Positions 1 to 11,279 of a DNA stretch of 64,000 nt are shown piece after piece. The notes under the pieces were generated by a model. The model saw only the letters and a program-made list of their open reading frames with translations, made no database searches and was not told where the DNA came from. Source of the stretch: Paragonimus westermani. Taxonomy: Eukaryota; Platyhelminthes; Trematoda; Plagiorchiida; Troglotrematidae. How positions within the stretch are numbered: position 1 is the stretch's first letter; the number at the start of each line of letters is the position of its first letter. The stretch covers positions 62,001 to 126,000 of the forward strand of contig QNGE01000855.1 of the NCBI GenBank assembly GCA_008508345.1, in the 5' to 3' direction. A program made the position numbers and the translations under genes.

Positions 1-197
1 CGCCGAGCTTGGCATTTAGGTTGCAAACGTTTCATCACCAAGCGAGGTGACATCATCAGTGCGTGAGTGTTCGGCGTATAATTTTGAATTTGGCGTTTGT
101 TGAAGTTGGATCGATGCCTGCTCTTACAGAGCAGAGTGGGTTGACCTACTGGTCTGAATTCTGGTTGGTCGGTTTCTGTCGTGTTTGGCCTGACCCA

Positions 198-851
198 CTA
201 TTGGTTGATTTTGTCGCAATTTAGCTTTGACCTGATGTCCGATTGGTTGTTCCCTGGAGTCCTTGGGCCGGAGTCTGATTGGCTGCTCTCTGTCGTTTGG
301 GCTTGATGACGTTTACGCCTCCTCAAATCCTTGATTCGCATTGGTTCATAGATTTTGTCTAGTTCGATGTGTTTGTTTATTGAACCGGTTGATGAGTACC
401 AAGCTTCGAGAAACTCTCTTGCATGTTTGGTATTTGCTTGAGTAAGGATTTCTGCGGTGTTCAAGTTGAAAGCGTGTCCAGTTTCGTCCTCGTGGGCGGA
501 GATCAGGGAAAACTGATCGTGCCTCTTGATGGCGAGTTCGTGTTCATGTAATCGTGTTGATAATTTCCGTCCGGTTTGGCCGACGTAGTGTTGTCTACAG
601 TCATTGCATTGGATTTTGTAAATGACGTTACTTCTGTCGGCGGGTTTGGATTGTTCTTTTGGTTTTGATAGTATCCTTCGTAATGTTGCTGTTGGCTTGT
701 GCGCTAGGGTGATGCCGTGTGTTCTCAGTAGTCTTGCGGTCATTTCTGATACGGTTTTGATGTAAGGTAGTGCAATTCGTTTTGCTGGTGGCTGAGCAGT
801 GTTGGACTCTCTGTACATTCGCGAACGAACTGTCAGATGTTCGGAATCCAC
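198..851 (-). CDS. Penelope-like element, C-terminal GIY-YIG endonuclease part
   Basis: An uninterrupted 217-codon frame encodes the C-terminal part of a Penelope-like retroelement polyprotein. Residues about 28-62 carry the linker typical of these elements (IPYIK-like start, then ARLLRTHGI and AHKPTATLRRIL). Residues about 75-150 are a GIY-YIG endonuclease: VIYKIQC, the CNDC pair, YVGQTGRKLSTRLHEHE with the catalytic Arg, then a GHAF segment and REFLEAW with the likely catalytic Glu, followed by SIN. The last 50 residues are basic and Gln/Ser-rich. Such domains nick target DNA for reverse transcription. The reverse transcriptase that should precede it is not visible between 852 and about 1400, so the copy looks 5'-truncated or the ATG is an internal Met. 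The absence of stops suggests a young copy or host use. It belongs to a different lineage from the copies at 25, 32 and 37 kb. Confidence 0.8.
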   Translation of the reverse strand: MDSEHLTVRSRMYRESNTAQPPAKRIALPYIKTVSEMTARLLRTHGITLAHKPTATLRRILSKPKEQSKPADRSNVIYKIQCNDCRQHYVGQTGRKLSTRLHEHELAIKRHDQFSLISAHEDETGHAFNLNTAEILTQANTKHAREFLEAWYSSTGSINKHIELDKIYEPMRIKDLRRRKRHQAQTTESSQSDSGPRTPGNNQSDIRSKLNCDKINQ

Positions 852-3800
852 TTAGGTATGTCGTACCCCTCAGAGAGGACTCACATCACAGTTTAAGAAT
901 ACGCATCTTGTTACATACGCACACAGGTAGTCAGTTGAAATTTTTGACGCACAAACTAGTCCAAGTGGAACTACAGTGTTGGATCGACCTCATGCTTTTC
1001 AAAATCCCGCGGGTCTTCCCGCTGTAAGTTAGCTTTTCGTGTTGTAGAAATTCACCTACGCAATCACGAGTAGCTGGCCTATGATCAAAGTTCTCCTAGC
1101 TCAAATTCATTGATGGTAACTCTATCACACTTCGTTACGTTCACACCAAACGATAGCGCGCACACACCGCGTTCACTTTCCAACGCAAACTGATTGGCCG
1201 AAGAGTGTACACCAAGCTTAACGACTTGTTGTCTCTGTATAGAATTCAGATACACACTATGTACTCGCGTCCATCAAAACTGTTTGGCCTTGTATGGCAA
1301 TGGCAACAGCAGACTGAACGCCACAAAGTTGTGTGCCGTGAAAATGAGGATAATCTTACGGTAGGTAGCAGAATTCTCTTTCCATTGGAAGAAAATAAGA
1401 AAGGAGTAGAACGCATTTAGACTGTAAATCACGATTTTTGGTCAAACTGAAGTAGAATTATGAAGAGTAGAGTACAAGGACATCTTCAGTGGCCACTTTT
1501 GTTCAGTTCGATGCTTAGAAATATTTCCTCTAAAAACATATTCATAAGAAACTTGGAGTAGCTAAGTTGCCTTAAAAATTCGGACTGGAAAGTCGGAACT
1601 TGTGATTCGTATGTTCTCATCTGGGATGATGTTTTGAGCATGTTGAAAAGCCTTATAGTTGATTGGAGCTCGAGAGAATCTAGCCATATAGAAAAACACA
1701 AGGAAGGGAGTCAACCACTGTTTGCGGAACGCTGCTACATGAGTAACCAACAGGGCAACTAGTAGTTCAGTACGAAATTTTACTGAGCTCAAAAACACCG
1801 ACTGAAACTTTTGACAGATAGCATGCCAACGTGCGTTCAGTTACGTATTAAAAGAAACTTGTCTGAAAAGAATGAGCTTCACACTCGTTACAGTTGATCA
1901 CGTCGGTTGGGTTCTTCGATATGGTTGTCCAGCACTTGACTTATTCATCTATCATCGCCAACATTGGAGAAGTGTAAGTGGTAAGATATGTGACTAGATC
2001 ACTCCGGTCTCATTTCATCCCCGACTCTGGTGGTTATGCCATTCTCAAGCAGTGCAACAAATCATCAGAAGGAATATCTTGCTCAAGGAACACAATCCTG
2101 ATAGATAGTAGTCACAATCGAACTATGGTTTACACCATACGTTATGTAACATCTTCCACTGGCTTTTATCGTGACATTTATCTCCTGATACTGACAAATT
2201 TCAAGATCCATCACGTTCACTAATCAAAAACCGTCGGTTTATCGATTTTATTGCCAGTCTAATTACCATCCTGTAATATTGTTAAAAATTTATGCGCTTT
2301 CCCTATTTTCCAGTTAGAACAGTGTATGCATCTTTTTCCTACAGGTGTCTAGTTTAGATTTCTGACGTTTGCTCCAGAACGATTGATATCACTGTCAACT
2401 ACTAGCAGGCTGATTATAAATTTTGTGAGGACCTGCTCTACTTCAGAGTGGCTCTACAGCCCACCTGTTTTCTCTCTTGATAATCCTCAATCTCTACATT
2501 TGTTATAGGTGCAGGTTTTTTTGCGGTCGGTTTCATTAAAGAAAATGTTGCTCGCTTTTCGCATAGTAATGCTAAACCGTTCACCGGAGTGAGCTGTTAT
2601 TTTGGTGGATGATTAGTTACTGCGCCACAACTCAATTAAAGCAATGAGATTTGAGTAACGGTTTTAGCTGGAATAATTTATGCTGTAAGTATTTGATGAT
2701 CAAAAGTCATCAGAAGCACACGACCACTTTCTTGGTTACTGTTACTGATCAACTATGTGTAACTACAAATCTCAGTATCTGCCGTTATTGTAGTGGGATG
2801 TTTGATCAAAATTCACCGGGTACGCATACCAGAGCAATGACGACGGTCACGAAACTGGTCTTGTGCTTCGTGGGAATTTTGACCATTAAGCACATACCAC
2901 TTACCTCACCACAGTTTATAAAATTGTAGTGCCACCTAAAAGCTTGAGGCAGACTAAGTTTCTACACAGCTCCGGTTAATGCTGTTAGCATCATTGTTAA
3001 TCGGCGAACTCAATTATGTCTGAGATAAACGGCACACATAACCTGCCAATGAGTTAGTGTCTACAGTTTTCACCATTCCCCGTTTCTGCAATAGGATTTG
3101 CGGTCCAGGTTCATCTGATGCACATTCCATGAGACTGGTAGTGTGTTAACAATTAAACGTATACTCCTGATGCTGTTGTATCTTATAAAATCATGATGTT
3201 ATCTGAGCAGAATGTGTTTATGCACATTTTCCTATATGCACTATCAACAGCCGTACTCACCTACGGACTCCGTCAGGTCAGGATGAGTAATCTACAACTG
3301 CTGCTGGTTGGTTTATCAAAGTCTTAAGTATGATACTGCTAAAATCTCATATTCTGAGTGAAAACCACAGTTTTTTCATGATCCATCTGTCCACCACGAA
3401 GCATAACATGTACACAATACTTCTAACAAAAGGCGTAGCCATCTACTGTTCTCGTAAAAGTGAATCATCAACTCAGCTCCTGATTTCACTATACAAAGCG
3501 AGCGATGGCTGATACATTTTTGAATGCACTATAGACATCTATCCGACACAACGTATCACTTGCAGAGATTCGTCCTACACAGATGGATTGAACGTATTGC
3601 GACGAATGGACAGCCAGTGATCGCTCACTCACTCACTTCCTTTGTATATATGTCTTGCAATGTGGTTGTGTCCTCACTAACCAAAAATACTGTGTTCATT
3701 TCATAAACAACACATAAACCGCATCATTTCCCTATAGGTTTGAGACAGTTAAATATCCAGTTTAAGCGACCTGGGAACAAAAGCAATCGCAGAGAAATTG

Positions 3801-4881
3801 GAAGTCACCCAGAGTAACAACGGTATGACCTAATTGCTATCAAAAAAAGACCATAATCACGCAGCCCGTTTCAACTACACTTGATCAGTTGAACTGATCG
3901 GCAGACAGCTTGTGTAATGAAAATGGCAAGCGTTACCCGCTGATTAATGATAACTTCCTAAAGTGAACATCTGTTCTTGTGCAAATACTATGAAACTGGC
4001 CTCACCGCTCTGTTGGACCTCGACTAGTACACATTATTTATGTTACCATACTTCATACGCAAAACCGTCAACTATTTTGAAGAACACCCAATCTTCGGAA
4101 CGCTGCTTCAACTAGTATTAACCATGTGCGCTGATATACGATTCACGCTACGTTGAATGTAAGAACGTCTTTTATCATTTAGCACCCGGTCAAAGGTAAT
4201 ATACTTCAGGTGAAAAATTTCCATACTACCGGGGTCACTGTCACTCAGCGACTAGAGCACATGCAGTGTATAAGCATAGGGTTCTTGTCAACAGGTCTAA
4301 TCCTGTCGGATGCTCAGACTGTCATAAATCAATCCTTAACCAGATTAACGAATCTACCACACCACTCCTGAACACTCTATAAATTTCTTCACTGTTGTTG
4401 CTTTTCTTATGTCACACGGTCTTTTTCAGATTACACTTGCTACATATACTGTACCTGTCCATATACGTGCAGACGTATTCATCTAACCTGATGCAAAAGG
4501 GACACATTACCTACCACAACATTTGAACCTACCCTGACCATTGCTAAAAACTGAATGCCGATCTTGAATGCTAGGCACTCAGGTATCTTCATTGGTTCGT
4601 GTATGTATTGGTCATTTGACGGAGAATAGAAGATTGTCTGCGCCAATCAAGCGCTGATTGAAATGATACAGTCTTTCGAGTGACAGCGTAACATAGTTCT
4701 CTTTTCACCTAAAATACATATACTGCCTTTTCGATTCAGTGTAGTATCTTTGAAATTGTTCCTCACTAAATTGCGTTCCTTTGTTTAGCTGAACGTGCAC
4801 ATGGTTGAAGCTCACGGTAAATTCAAAGTGACGAACAGCTCGTTTTTGCTTAATCAAATGAGTCAACTGAGTCACCGTATG
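852..4881. other. Stretch with no recognisable gene
   Basis: About 4 kb with only short frames of random-looking composition (all under 95 codons). I see no reverse transcriptase upstream of the Penelope-like frame. At 3241-3320 the plus strand reads STAVLTYGLRQVR, weakly like the LLYGCETW region of LINE reverse transcriptases, but it is too short to call. A possible tRNA-like SINE trace is listed separately at 4243-4318. Confidence 0.5.
4243..4318 (+). repeat. Possible tRNA-like SINE remnant
   Basis: The segment reads like a decayed tRNA: an A-box-like D arm (CAGCGACTAGAGCAC) and, about 40 bases on, a B-box-like T arm (AGGTCTAATCCTGTC) resembling GGTTCGAATCC with changes. This is the head structure of tRNA-derived SINEs. 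The stems are imperfect, so a functional tRNA is unlikely. It could also be chance. Confidence 0.3.
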
Positions 4882-5235
4882 TTACTGAACATGTGAATTG
4901 GTAGGTTCACACATCGCCTGCATGTAAGACGCATGAACTTGTGCCGGATCCATAGTTTTCTGTAAAGTTGCGGGAAAATCGTTTGCTTGAACTGGTCCAC
5001 CAGTAACCACATGAGCAAATACGTGTGGTGCCTCGGTTGATTGCGGAAACGCAAGGTCACCAGTGGTGGCCTCGTAGAAATTTCGCTGAAAAATTCCCCT
5101 TTGGTCACAGATAGGCTTTTGGAAGCATTGGGGCGTGTGTTGGACCAGAATAGTATCTGATTCCATGGGTTTTATTGCCTGTAGGTGAGACTTGGTCAGT
5201 GGGTGATGCCTTTTCTGAGTCGAACCACTTAGAGA
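4882..5235 (-). CDS. Candidate coding exon, product unknown (possible tail exon)
   Basis: The minus strand is open for about 127 codons from just after a TAA near 5267 to a TAA at 4882-4884. Its composition looks like real protein (Pro-, Gln-, Thr- and His-rich, little Leu/Ser/Arg bias), unlike the random frames around it. A strong splice acceptor, a pyrimidine run ending in CCAAACCAG, would start the exon at 5235 in phase 1 (CT completing a codon). The protein includes QRNFYEATTGDLAFPQ and ends CEPTNSHVQ. I recognise no domain. It lies on the same strand as the neuregulin-like gene and 3 kb beyond the other tail candidate, so it could be its last coding exon; the entry phase would fit the longer form of the 19.7 kb exon (exit phase 1). 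It could equally belong to another gene. Confidence 0.35.
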   Translation of the reverse strand, partial: SLSGSTQKRHHPLTKSHLQAIKPMESDTILVQHTPQCFQKPICDQRGIFQRNFYEATTGDLAFPQSTEAPHVFAHVVTGGPVQANDFPATLQKTMDPAQVHASYMQAMCEPTNSHVQ

Positions 5236-5989
5236 AGCTGGTTTGGAAAAAAGATGGTGGGATTAGGGCGCCAATGTTTTAAATGCAAAACCAATGTAAG
5301 TATGTCGGTGAGTAAGATTAAAAAAACAGCTGTGTATGTATTAGATGATTACCACCAGTAAAATATGGACCATTACAGTGCTAAAATAGTTTTCATTTGT
5401 TAGGTTGTTGAGATGTCCAAATAATCATCAGCGTGGCCAGATGATCCGAATGATAGTTTGCAAGTGATATATACATATATACAAGTGATATATACAAAAA
5501 TAAACGGGTTCGTTTGCAGTCCCTAGTTGGTACGGATCAATGATATAAGTGACCTCTGTCATCAAAACAAATTCACTCTAGTTTCACTGGGTTTCATACA
5601 GTGCACATCCTCCACTGAAGAGGAAATATTACAAGTGGCTGTTGTTTGACTCTGAGTATCGATCGCCTCGTGACTTCTGCAAAGAGCATTCATTCATCCG
5701 GTTACCGTTTGTCACACGACTCAACATTTCTTCATCCGTCCTGACATACTTCCGTGGGATTCGAAAAATTGACTGACAATGGTCAGAAAACTAGGCACGT
5801 GTCAGCCGGAAAAGCGCATGGCCCGATAAGCGATGTACTCGAATACTTACAGAGCAGCCGTACCCAGATGAGGTGATATGCAGCTATCTTAGTAGTTCTC
5901 GCACCGGAAATCTTAACAGCTGCTGGACCGAGATCTCACAGGCAATTTATGAAGCACGTATTTAGCATGCTGCAAGGGGGTACATGGGT
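5236..5989. other. Non-coding stretch with a short tandem repeat
   Basis: No coding frame recognised. A 14-base unit beginning CAAGTGATATATAC occurs twice at 5461-5495 with an AT-rich spacer. The right half may be the very decayed 5' part of the LINE that is recognisable from about 5990. Confidence 0.4.
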
Positions 5990-6590
5990 TAAACATACAT
6001 TGGGTCTCTGAGAAATCCGTGGGGTTGTTTGAAGCTAGAAGGAATATTCCTCCTGGCAGTTCATACAACAATTCTAAGAGGGAGGTCCGTGGGAAACTGA
6101 AACTTAACTTAAAGGCTGATCGTGAGAATTTGTTGATGATAAGACCTGAAAAAGTGGAGACAGTTTTTGCTTCAGTTGAACATAAGCAGACAAATCAAGC
6201 TTATCGGTGCTACTGGTCCCAGGCGACCGTCTGTCAGTGAAGCTATCAACGAGACAAATGGCACACTCATCCATATTAAGTCGAAAAGGTTAGAGCGGTA
6301 GGCGTAACACTGAGGGTAAGTTTAGCTGGCCTCCTGCTTCTAATGTGTTGCCACAAACTTGTATTGTAGCACCCTGGTCGGTAGATTTAGAACCATCTAC
6401 TGAGACTGAGGTTCCCAGTTGTATCTCAGATCTCAAACGTAATTGGGCTGCTGACCCAGACGATCTCGTGCTAGCACTTTTCAAAGAAGGTGAGGAAGTG
6501 TTTATTGAGACATCGACTCGGTCGTCTCAACCTGTTTGGATGTCGGAGACCATTCCTCCGCGATGGGGGAACTAGTTTGGGGGAATTTAT

Positions 6591-6893
6591 TTGGCCCCAG
6601 TCATTACCAAGGTTTTGGAATCCACTATAATTCGTCGGCTCACTGAAGCTCGAAATGGAAACATTAGGGAAGAACAGGCAAGGTTGCACCATGGGCGGGA
6701 ACGTGCAGATCACATTTTTGCTCCTCGTCAAACTCTGGAGCAGCTTCACATGTATTGCCGGCTAACACTTGCCGTATTTCTTGACCACAAAGACAAGTTC
6801 GATTCCGTGGGTCCATCTACACTTTTAGACTCGCTCAAACGCAGATTTGTACTGACCAAGTATGTGAACATACTGTCATCGCTCTATTCCTAA
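6591..6893 (+). pseudogene. LINE reverse transcriptase fragment, palm N-terminal part
   Basis: This 100-codon piece contains PVITKVLESTIIRRL, an EEQARLHHGR stretch that corresponds to the EEQAGFRPGR motif, and FLDHKDKFDSVGPSTL, which corresponds to the first catalytic Asp region (FLDIKGAFDSV). Changes at conserved positions (the K-to-H change after FLD, and LHHGRERADHIF) fit loss of function. It ends at a stop, and the reading continues about 60 bases later in another register. Confidence 0.8.
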
Positions 6894-6953
6894 GCTTTAG
6901 CTTAGGTTAGGGTTTACGATGAACCATCTAACAGTTTCAGCACCAAGGGCGGC

Positions 6954-7412
6954 GTACGTCAAGGCTGCCCAATTTCACCATCTTTGTTCAATTTTGTCAT
7001 AGAAGAAATAATGGAGGACTGTCTGTTACACTCACAAGATCCCGGTGTGGACATTCTGTCTAGAAGAATATTGATTGATCTTGATTGTGCTGACGACAAG
7101 GTGTTGCTGTTTGACAACCTCCAAGCCGCGCGAACAACGTTAGGTGCTACTTCGCGTTCTGCCAAGTACTTCAGAACTCGCTTTGCAGCCTCGAAATGCA
7201 AAGTGCTTCTGCAAGATTGCTGTGACCACATAGGTTTAATTTTAGTTAATGAAGTCATGGAGGTTGTTGACCGGTTTGTATGCTTAAGAAGCTGCATCGG
7301 CGGCAATGGAGTTGTATGGAATGAAGTAGAAATGCATATCTCTGAAACTAGGGCGGTGTTCGCTAACATGGGGGCACCTCTGACGACAGAGAGGTATTAT
7401 TCTGATGCCTAA
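6954..7412 (+). pseudogene. LINE reverse transcriptase fragment, catalytic core
   Basis: A frame of about 150 codons that starts with GVRQGCPISPSLFNFV, the diagnostic motif before the active site. It continues through DLDCADDKVLLF, where the YADD catalytic box has become CADD, and SKCKVLLQD, and ends in a degraded FVCLRSCIGG block (normally FTYLGSCIS). Downstream, a shifted and interrupted frame carries HRCLRSIV and the C-terminal GWDPRDS. With its Tyr lost and many stops in the flanks, this copy cannot be active. Confidence 0.8.
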
Positions 7413-8022
7413 AGGTCGCGTATACAAGAAAACAGTGACGGCTGTAATACTGTGCGGAGGCGAAACTTGACCACTCATGGTAGAAGACGTAAACCGTCTT
7501 CATGTATCTGACCACCGATGTTTGCGTTCAATCGTTTGTGTCGGGTGGCATCAGTGAGTAAGCAACGAGGAGGTAAGGAAGCAGGTGCTTGGAAGTGATT
7601 GCCGAACGGGCTCTTTTGTCCACTTCATACTTTTTCGTAGACTTAGGTAGTTAAAACGTGTATTAAAGATGTCAGCTAGTCGTCTGCAACACCGTGCACT
7701 CTTTGTTGACGTTGTGGCTGATTGGTGAAAGGTGCGAGGTGAACAGATAATGGCCTTTCGTAGAGAAATGACATCGTTTATGAAGGGGTTGGTCACTATT
7801 GATCGGGTTCGTCTCTCAGGCTGGGACCCTCGCGACTCACGGAGTCGGTGACTGGAGACGTTAGCTGAGATTACGGCTACCCGAACTTAGTGGTGTGAAT
7901 GTTGTCGTTGTTTGGCCGAGTTGTCTATAGAGTGAGGGCATTGAATAACGTGATGCAGTGAAAGCCGTAGGAGGCTCTATTGCTGATGACGCCTTACCTT
8001 TATTTATGGCTTAGCGGTCTGT

Positions 8023-8271
8023 TTACAAGTTGTGGGCATCTTGATGTTGAACATGGTCGTAGCTATTTTTTGGTGCTCCCGTTCCTTTCCGTCCCCTTCC
8101 TGTTTTCTTCGCTCTTGTTCTAGAGGATTTGCTTTCTTTCGTCTTCATGGTTGTGTGGCAGTTTAGAATCAGTGGTTCATACTGAGGTATTTGTGTCTGT
8201 GATGATGAGGATGAAGGTCGAGTGGATGTTGTTTCTACGTCATGCGGCTCAACTGTCGTGAATTCGGCGGG
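8023..8271 (-). CDS. Candidate cytoplasmic-tail exon, Ser-rich and basic
   Basis: The minus strand is open for 82 codons between a TGA at 8272-8274 and a TAA at 8023-8025. The protein is strikingly non-random: a Thr/Ser cluster (ETTSTRPSSSSSQTQ), then QYEPLILNCHTTMKTK, a basic patch resembling a nuclear-localisation signal (SRTRAKKTGRGRKGTG), and a His/Gln-rich end. Membrane neuregulins have Ser/Thr-rich intracellular domains with a basic patch, and this segment is downstream of the transmembrane exons on the same strand, so it may be that tail. A usable acceptor in this block is CGACAG with the exon starting at 8252 (phase 1 entry), but its pyrimidine tract is poor. The same frame continues upstream of the TGA, see 8272-8401. 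The stop codon lies at the edge of the LINE 3' end. The assignment to the neuregulin-like gene is inference. Confidence 0.45.
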   Translation of the reverse strand, partial: PAEFTTVEPHDVETTSTRPSSSSSQTQIPQYEPLILNCHTTMKTKESKSSRTRAKKTGRGRKGTGAPKNSYDHVQHQDAHNL

Positions 8272-8401
8272 TCATTGTTGAGGTGGAGAACTGCGGTGCA
8301 TAAAAAGATGTCCTCCATCGTACTGCGCAGCTGATAGCAAACAACGTGGCATGTGAACCACTGATGTATTGCTGTCTATGTTGATGGTGGTGATGATGCA
8401 A
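8272..8401 (-). CDS. Upstream part of the tail candidate, separated by one in-frame TGA
   Basis: In the same register as 8023-8271 and directly upstream, the minus strand reads CIITTINIDSNTS, then SAAQYDGGHLFMHRSSPPQQ, then TGA. If the TGA is an assembly error or polymorphism (CGA would give Arg), the exon would run from 8401 to 8023. An acceptor ending CCGTAG would start it at 8401 with one base, which is exactly the phase left by the transmembrane exons (phase 2 exit). Only 24 bases separate the TGA from the good coding stretch, too few for an intron, although a short intron starting further upstream is possible. The coding nature of this piece is less clear than that of its neighbour. Confidence 0.3.
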
Positions 8402-11279
8402 CTACGGAATATCACGACTGAATAGTTAACAGCGGAACCACCGTATGCCAACACGCGAAGTCGACGGGTTGCCTATGCTAGTAATATTCCGCCGTATTAT
8501 TGACCGCTGGAAACCGCTTAAGGTTGTTAATGCTCGAATAGCCTTAGATGACTGTAGGGGATGAACAGTCCGGCTTGAAACGGGTCACGCCACGGTGCTT
8601 TTGATGTCACTGATAGTTAAACAGAGTTATCTGAACTGATGAACTGCGGTTTCCTGTCAGGTATCAGAATACTCAACAACGGCAACACCATCTTTACAAT
8701 AAAAGGTAGGGTAGAATCGATTAGTGCATAAGTTGCTAGCTGGACATCCAAATGGAGTGGTTTTGCCTCCGTTGGCCTGGATACAAGAACTTGTCATAAG
8801 TATATAACTTCACTGTTATCCTCTCGGTATGACGTGATAGTAAGGAGCATTATCAGGCTTATCCACTTTTGAGGTGTATAAGTCCCTTCATAATAATAAC
8901 CGTCAACACTGACCTGCTCGGTCATTAGATCTTGTAGGCAAGATAGAGTACTGGGAACATCTTGGCTGAGTTGTTCAGAGGACTATGTAACTGCAAACGC
9001 TTCGCATCTGAGGTTGGAGCTTTCGGAAGTATGTAAGTGCATAAGACATGAACACAGTGTGCAGATTACTAAGTTTTTTCGAAAATGTAGAATAGCCTGG
9101 AAACGAAAATATCTTTATTACAGAACAGCCGTGTTCAACGTTTCGTTCGTTTCCCGACTGCGTACGGTGCTCGCTAGATGGTGCCGAATCAGTGGAAGCA
9201 TTATAGACTCATATGGAGATCAGTAAATTATAGAAGCATTGATACGGAGTGAAAATCATCCAATCGATCAGACTGCCAATATTTAAGAGTGAAAAGAGCA
9301 AAGGGAACAATCTATGCATGTTTCACGTCAGATAAGCACCAGCTATGCGATACAAATTGTCCCCCTCACCTTTTTGCCCACAGTACGCAAGTAAATTTAC
9401 ACTGCTGAAAACATACTGCAAAAGAAGATACGCCGAGGATTGACCAAAATCAAGACCATTATGCGGAGAAGTGAAGACAGAGTAGACAAAATAGCATAGT
9501 ATTGGTATAATAAAAACTCTAGGAGCTTTCCTGTTCATGACAGTGTCAGATTTGTACTACGTATATGCGATGAACACTGCAATGTTACACTAGACGGACC
9601 TTAGGGTGGGGCAGTTCACTGTCTTTTGAAACAAGCAGAAGACGTTATCACAGAAGCATGTGCACACAACACAAAAGACAAGGTGACAAGCAGACGTGGC
9701 AAAATTCTTAACAGCACAAGGTATATCACCGCTACTTCTGGTACAAACTGTTATGTGGGTGAGTGTAAACGCGGTGTCATCTGTGACCTATCACCATGCC
9801 GTTAAAACACACGTTTTTGTTAGACAGTTTACCAGTCAAGCTATCTGCAGTCCGCAGCCACTGGCATATTGTGTGGAAGTGACTGACCTGCACAATAGAA
9901 GCAGATAGACATTTGTGTTTAATTTTCATTCTGGTTGACATGTCACGGATACAGAAAAAGACTTGATCATTGCCACCTAGTTTGCTCCAAGATTATCAAA
10001 TCGAAGAACGGCCTTCATCAGAAGGTCATCTGGAAACTAGGCACACTTTTTGTCAACTAATTGGCCACGTATTTATTGTGGTTATCACGTTCGATCTACA
10101 TCGATCTGCAGATTTATTCTCTCTCTCTCTCAATATGGTTTCACGCAAAATGTGTGAAGCGAATTCCCAGCCTGAATTGTGTCTTCTGGCTAACTTACTC
10201 AGATACTGTTATAAAATTCACTCTGCTCTATACCCAGAGTTGCCTTTGGTCCACTTGACCCATAGAATTGACTAAATGGGGTTGAGAAATCTACCTCTTA
10301 AGGTAAATAGGGTGATTCTCTCAGGAATAATTCTTTTGAAATACAACTTCGTCCTCATTCTCACGTCTTGTTTACTGCGCTCTCTTCATAGTCATGGAAC
10401 CTCCATGTCCTAGAGACTTTAAAGTCCCGTTCGATCTGTTTCGTCCCACATACAACCTTAGACGAACACTTCCCATCCGCTCCCCAGACCTGCTCACACT
10501 GATCTGTGTGTTTATGGACGCTGATCGGTAAAACAAACTGCCGTCCAAATGAGTCCTGTAATGGCATGATTCGCCACCAAAACTGGTTAGCGGATCTTGG
10601 ATTTTTACTCTCCTTACCGAAATGAACTTAAGAAGTATACAATACAAAAATTGCGTCATTATTGTTAGCTACTTAGCGTTTGATTTAGGTTGACTTACTT
10701 AAGCAATAACGCCTGGTATTGTGTGGCACATCCAGATGGTGGTTTCCGAACCCTCCATGAGCCAGAGAGATATCTGTTTCGGACAAGTTGTTCTGAGCAT
10801 GACTTTGTCCTGACACCAATGGTGCGAAACTGTTGCGATCCTATTAAAGAAGGATTTGTGTAATGTTTATAACAAAAAGCTGCCTAGTTTTTTATCACTT
10901 AGGTGGTACTTGATCTTTCTTGCATTGTCCAGTCAATAGATATTTATGATGTGATTCCAAGCTATGTAATCGTTCAACAAAGTTGCTAGCAAAGACGTGG
11001 TCAAACGAGAGTCAGAAAACGTGAACCGTCCGCTGCACATGTTCGGCGAAGACTGTAACTATCGCAGACAGTCGTTTCGGTCACAGCGTTTCTATGTGAC
11101 ATGTGTAACATCCAATCATGTTTACGCCTGAGTGATATTCTATATCTCGCTACAATATATCTGAAGTCATTCTTTCGAAAAATGAAAATATTCTGTTGTA
11201 CCAGTTCATCAACAGACATGACATACACACACGATCGATCACCGAAACGCTTTCCAAGCCGAAGTTTACAAGCTTACAT
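8402..11279. other. Non-coding stretch
   Basis: Nothing recognisable. The longest frames (about 70-100 codons) have random composition and no motifs. A short TC run lies at 10118-10131. Confidence 0.5.

Larger units (their letters stand above)
5990..8060 (+). mobile_element. Decayed LINE (non-LTR retrotransposon), reverse transcriptase half and 3' end
   Basis: A plus-strand LINE remnant of a family common in trematodes. In order: the linker before the reverse transcriptase (EARRNIPPGSSYNNSKR, 6031-6081), a WAADPDDL segment like the conserved AAGPDDLP (about 6446), the ITKVLESTIIRRLTEARNG block (6601), AVFLDHKDKFDS (6774), GVRQGCPISPSLFNFVIEE (6954-7010), the catalytic box as CADD instead of YADD (7087), the SKCKVLLQD block (7194), and the C-terminal CGGET and HRCLRSIV motifs (7455-7540) with a final GWDPRDS (about 7820). 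Frameshifts and stops break it into pieces, so it is dead. The 3' non-coding tail can be followed by similarity to the 11.3 kb fragment (shared TGTCGTTGTTTGG and GCTGATGACGC) to about 8040. Confidence 0.85.

Noticed and set aside
3241..3320. STAVLTYGLRQVR, resembling the C-terminal LINE block
   Set aside because: Too short, and the next conserved block (VFDHRCLR) is absent.
6959..7369. A 136-codon minus-strand frame
   Set aside because: Shadow of the plus-strand LINE reverse transcriptase.
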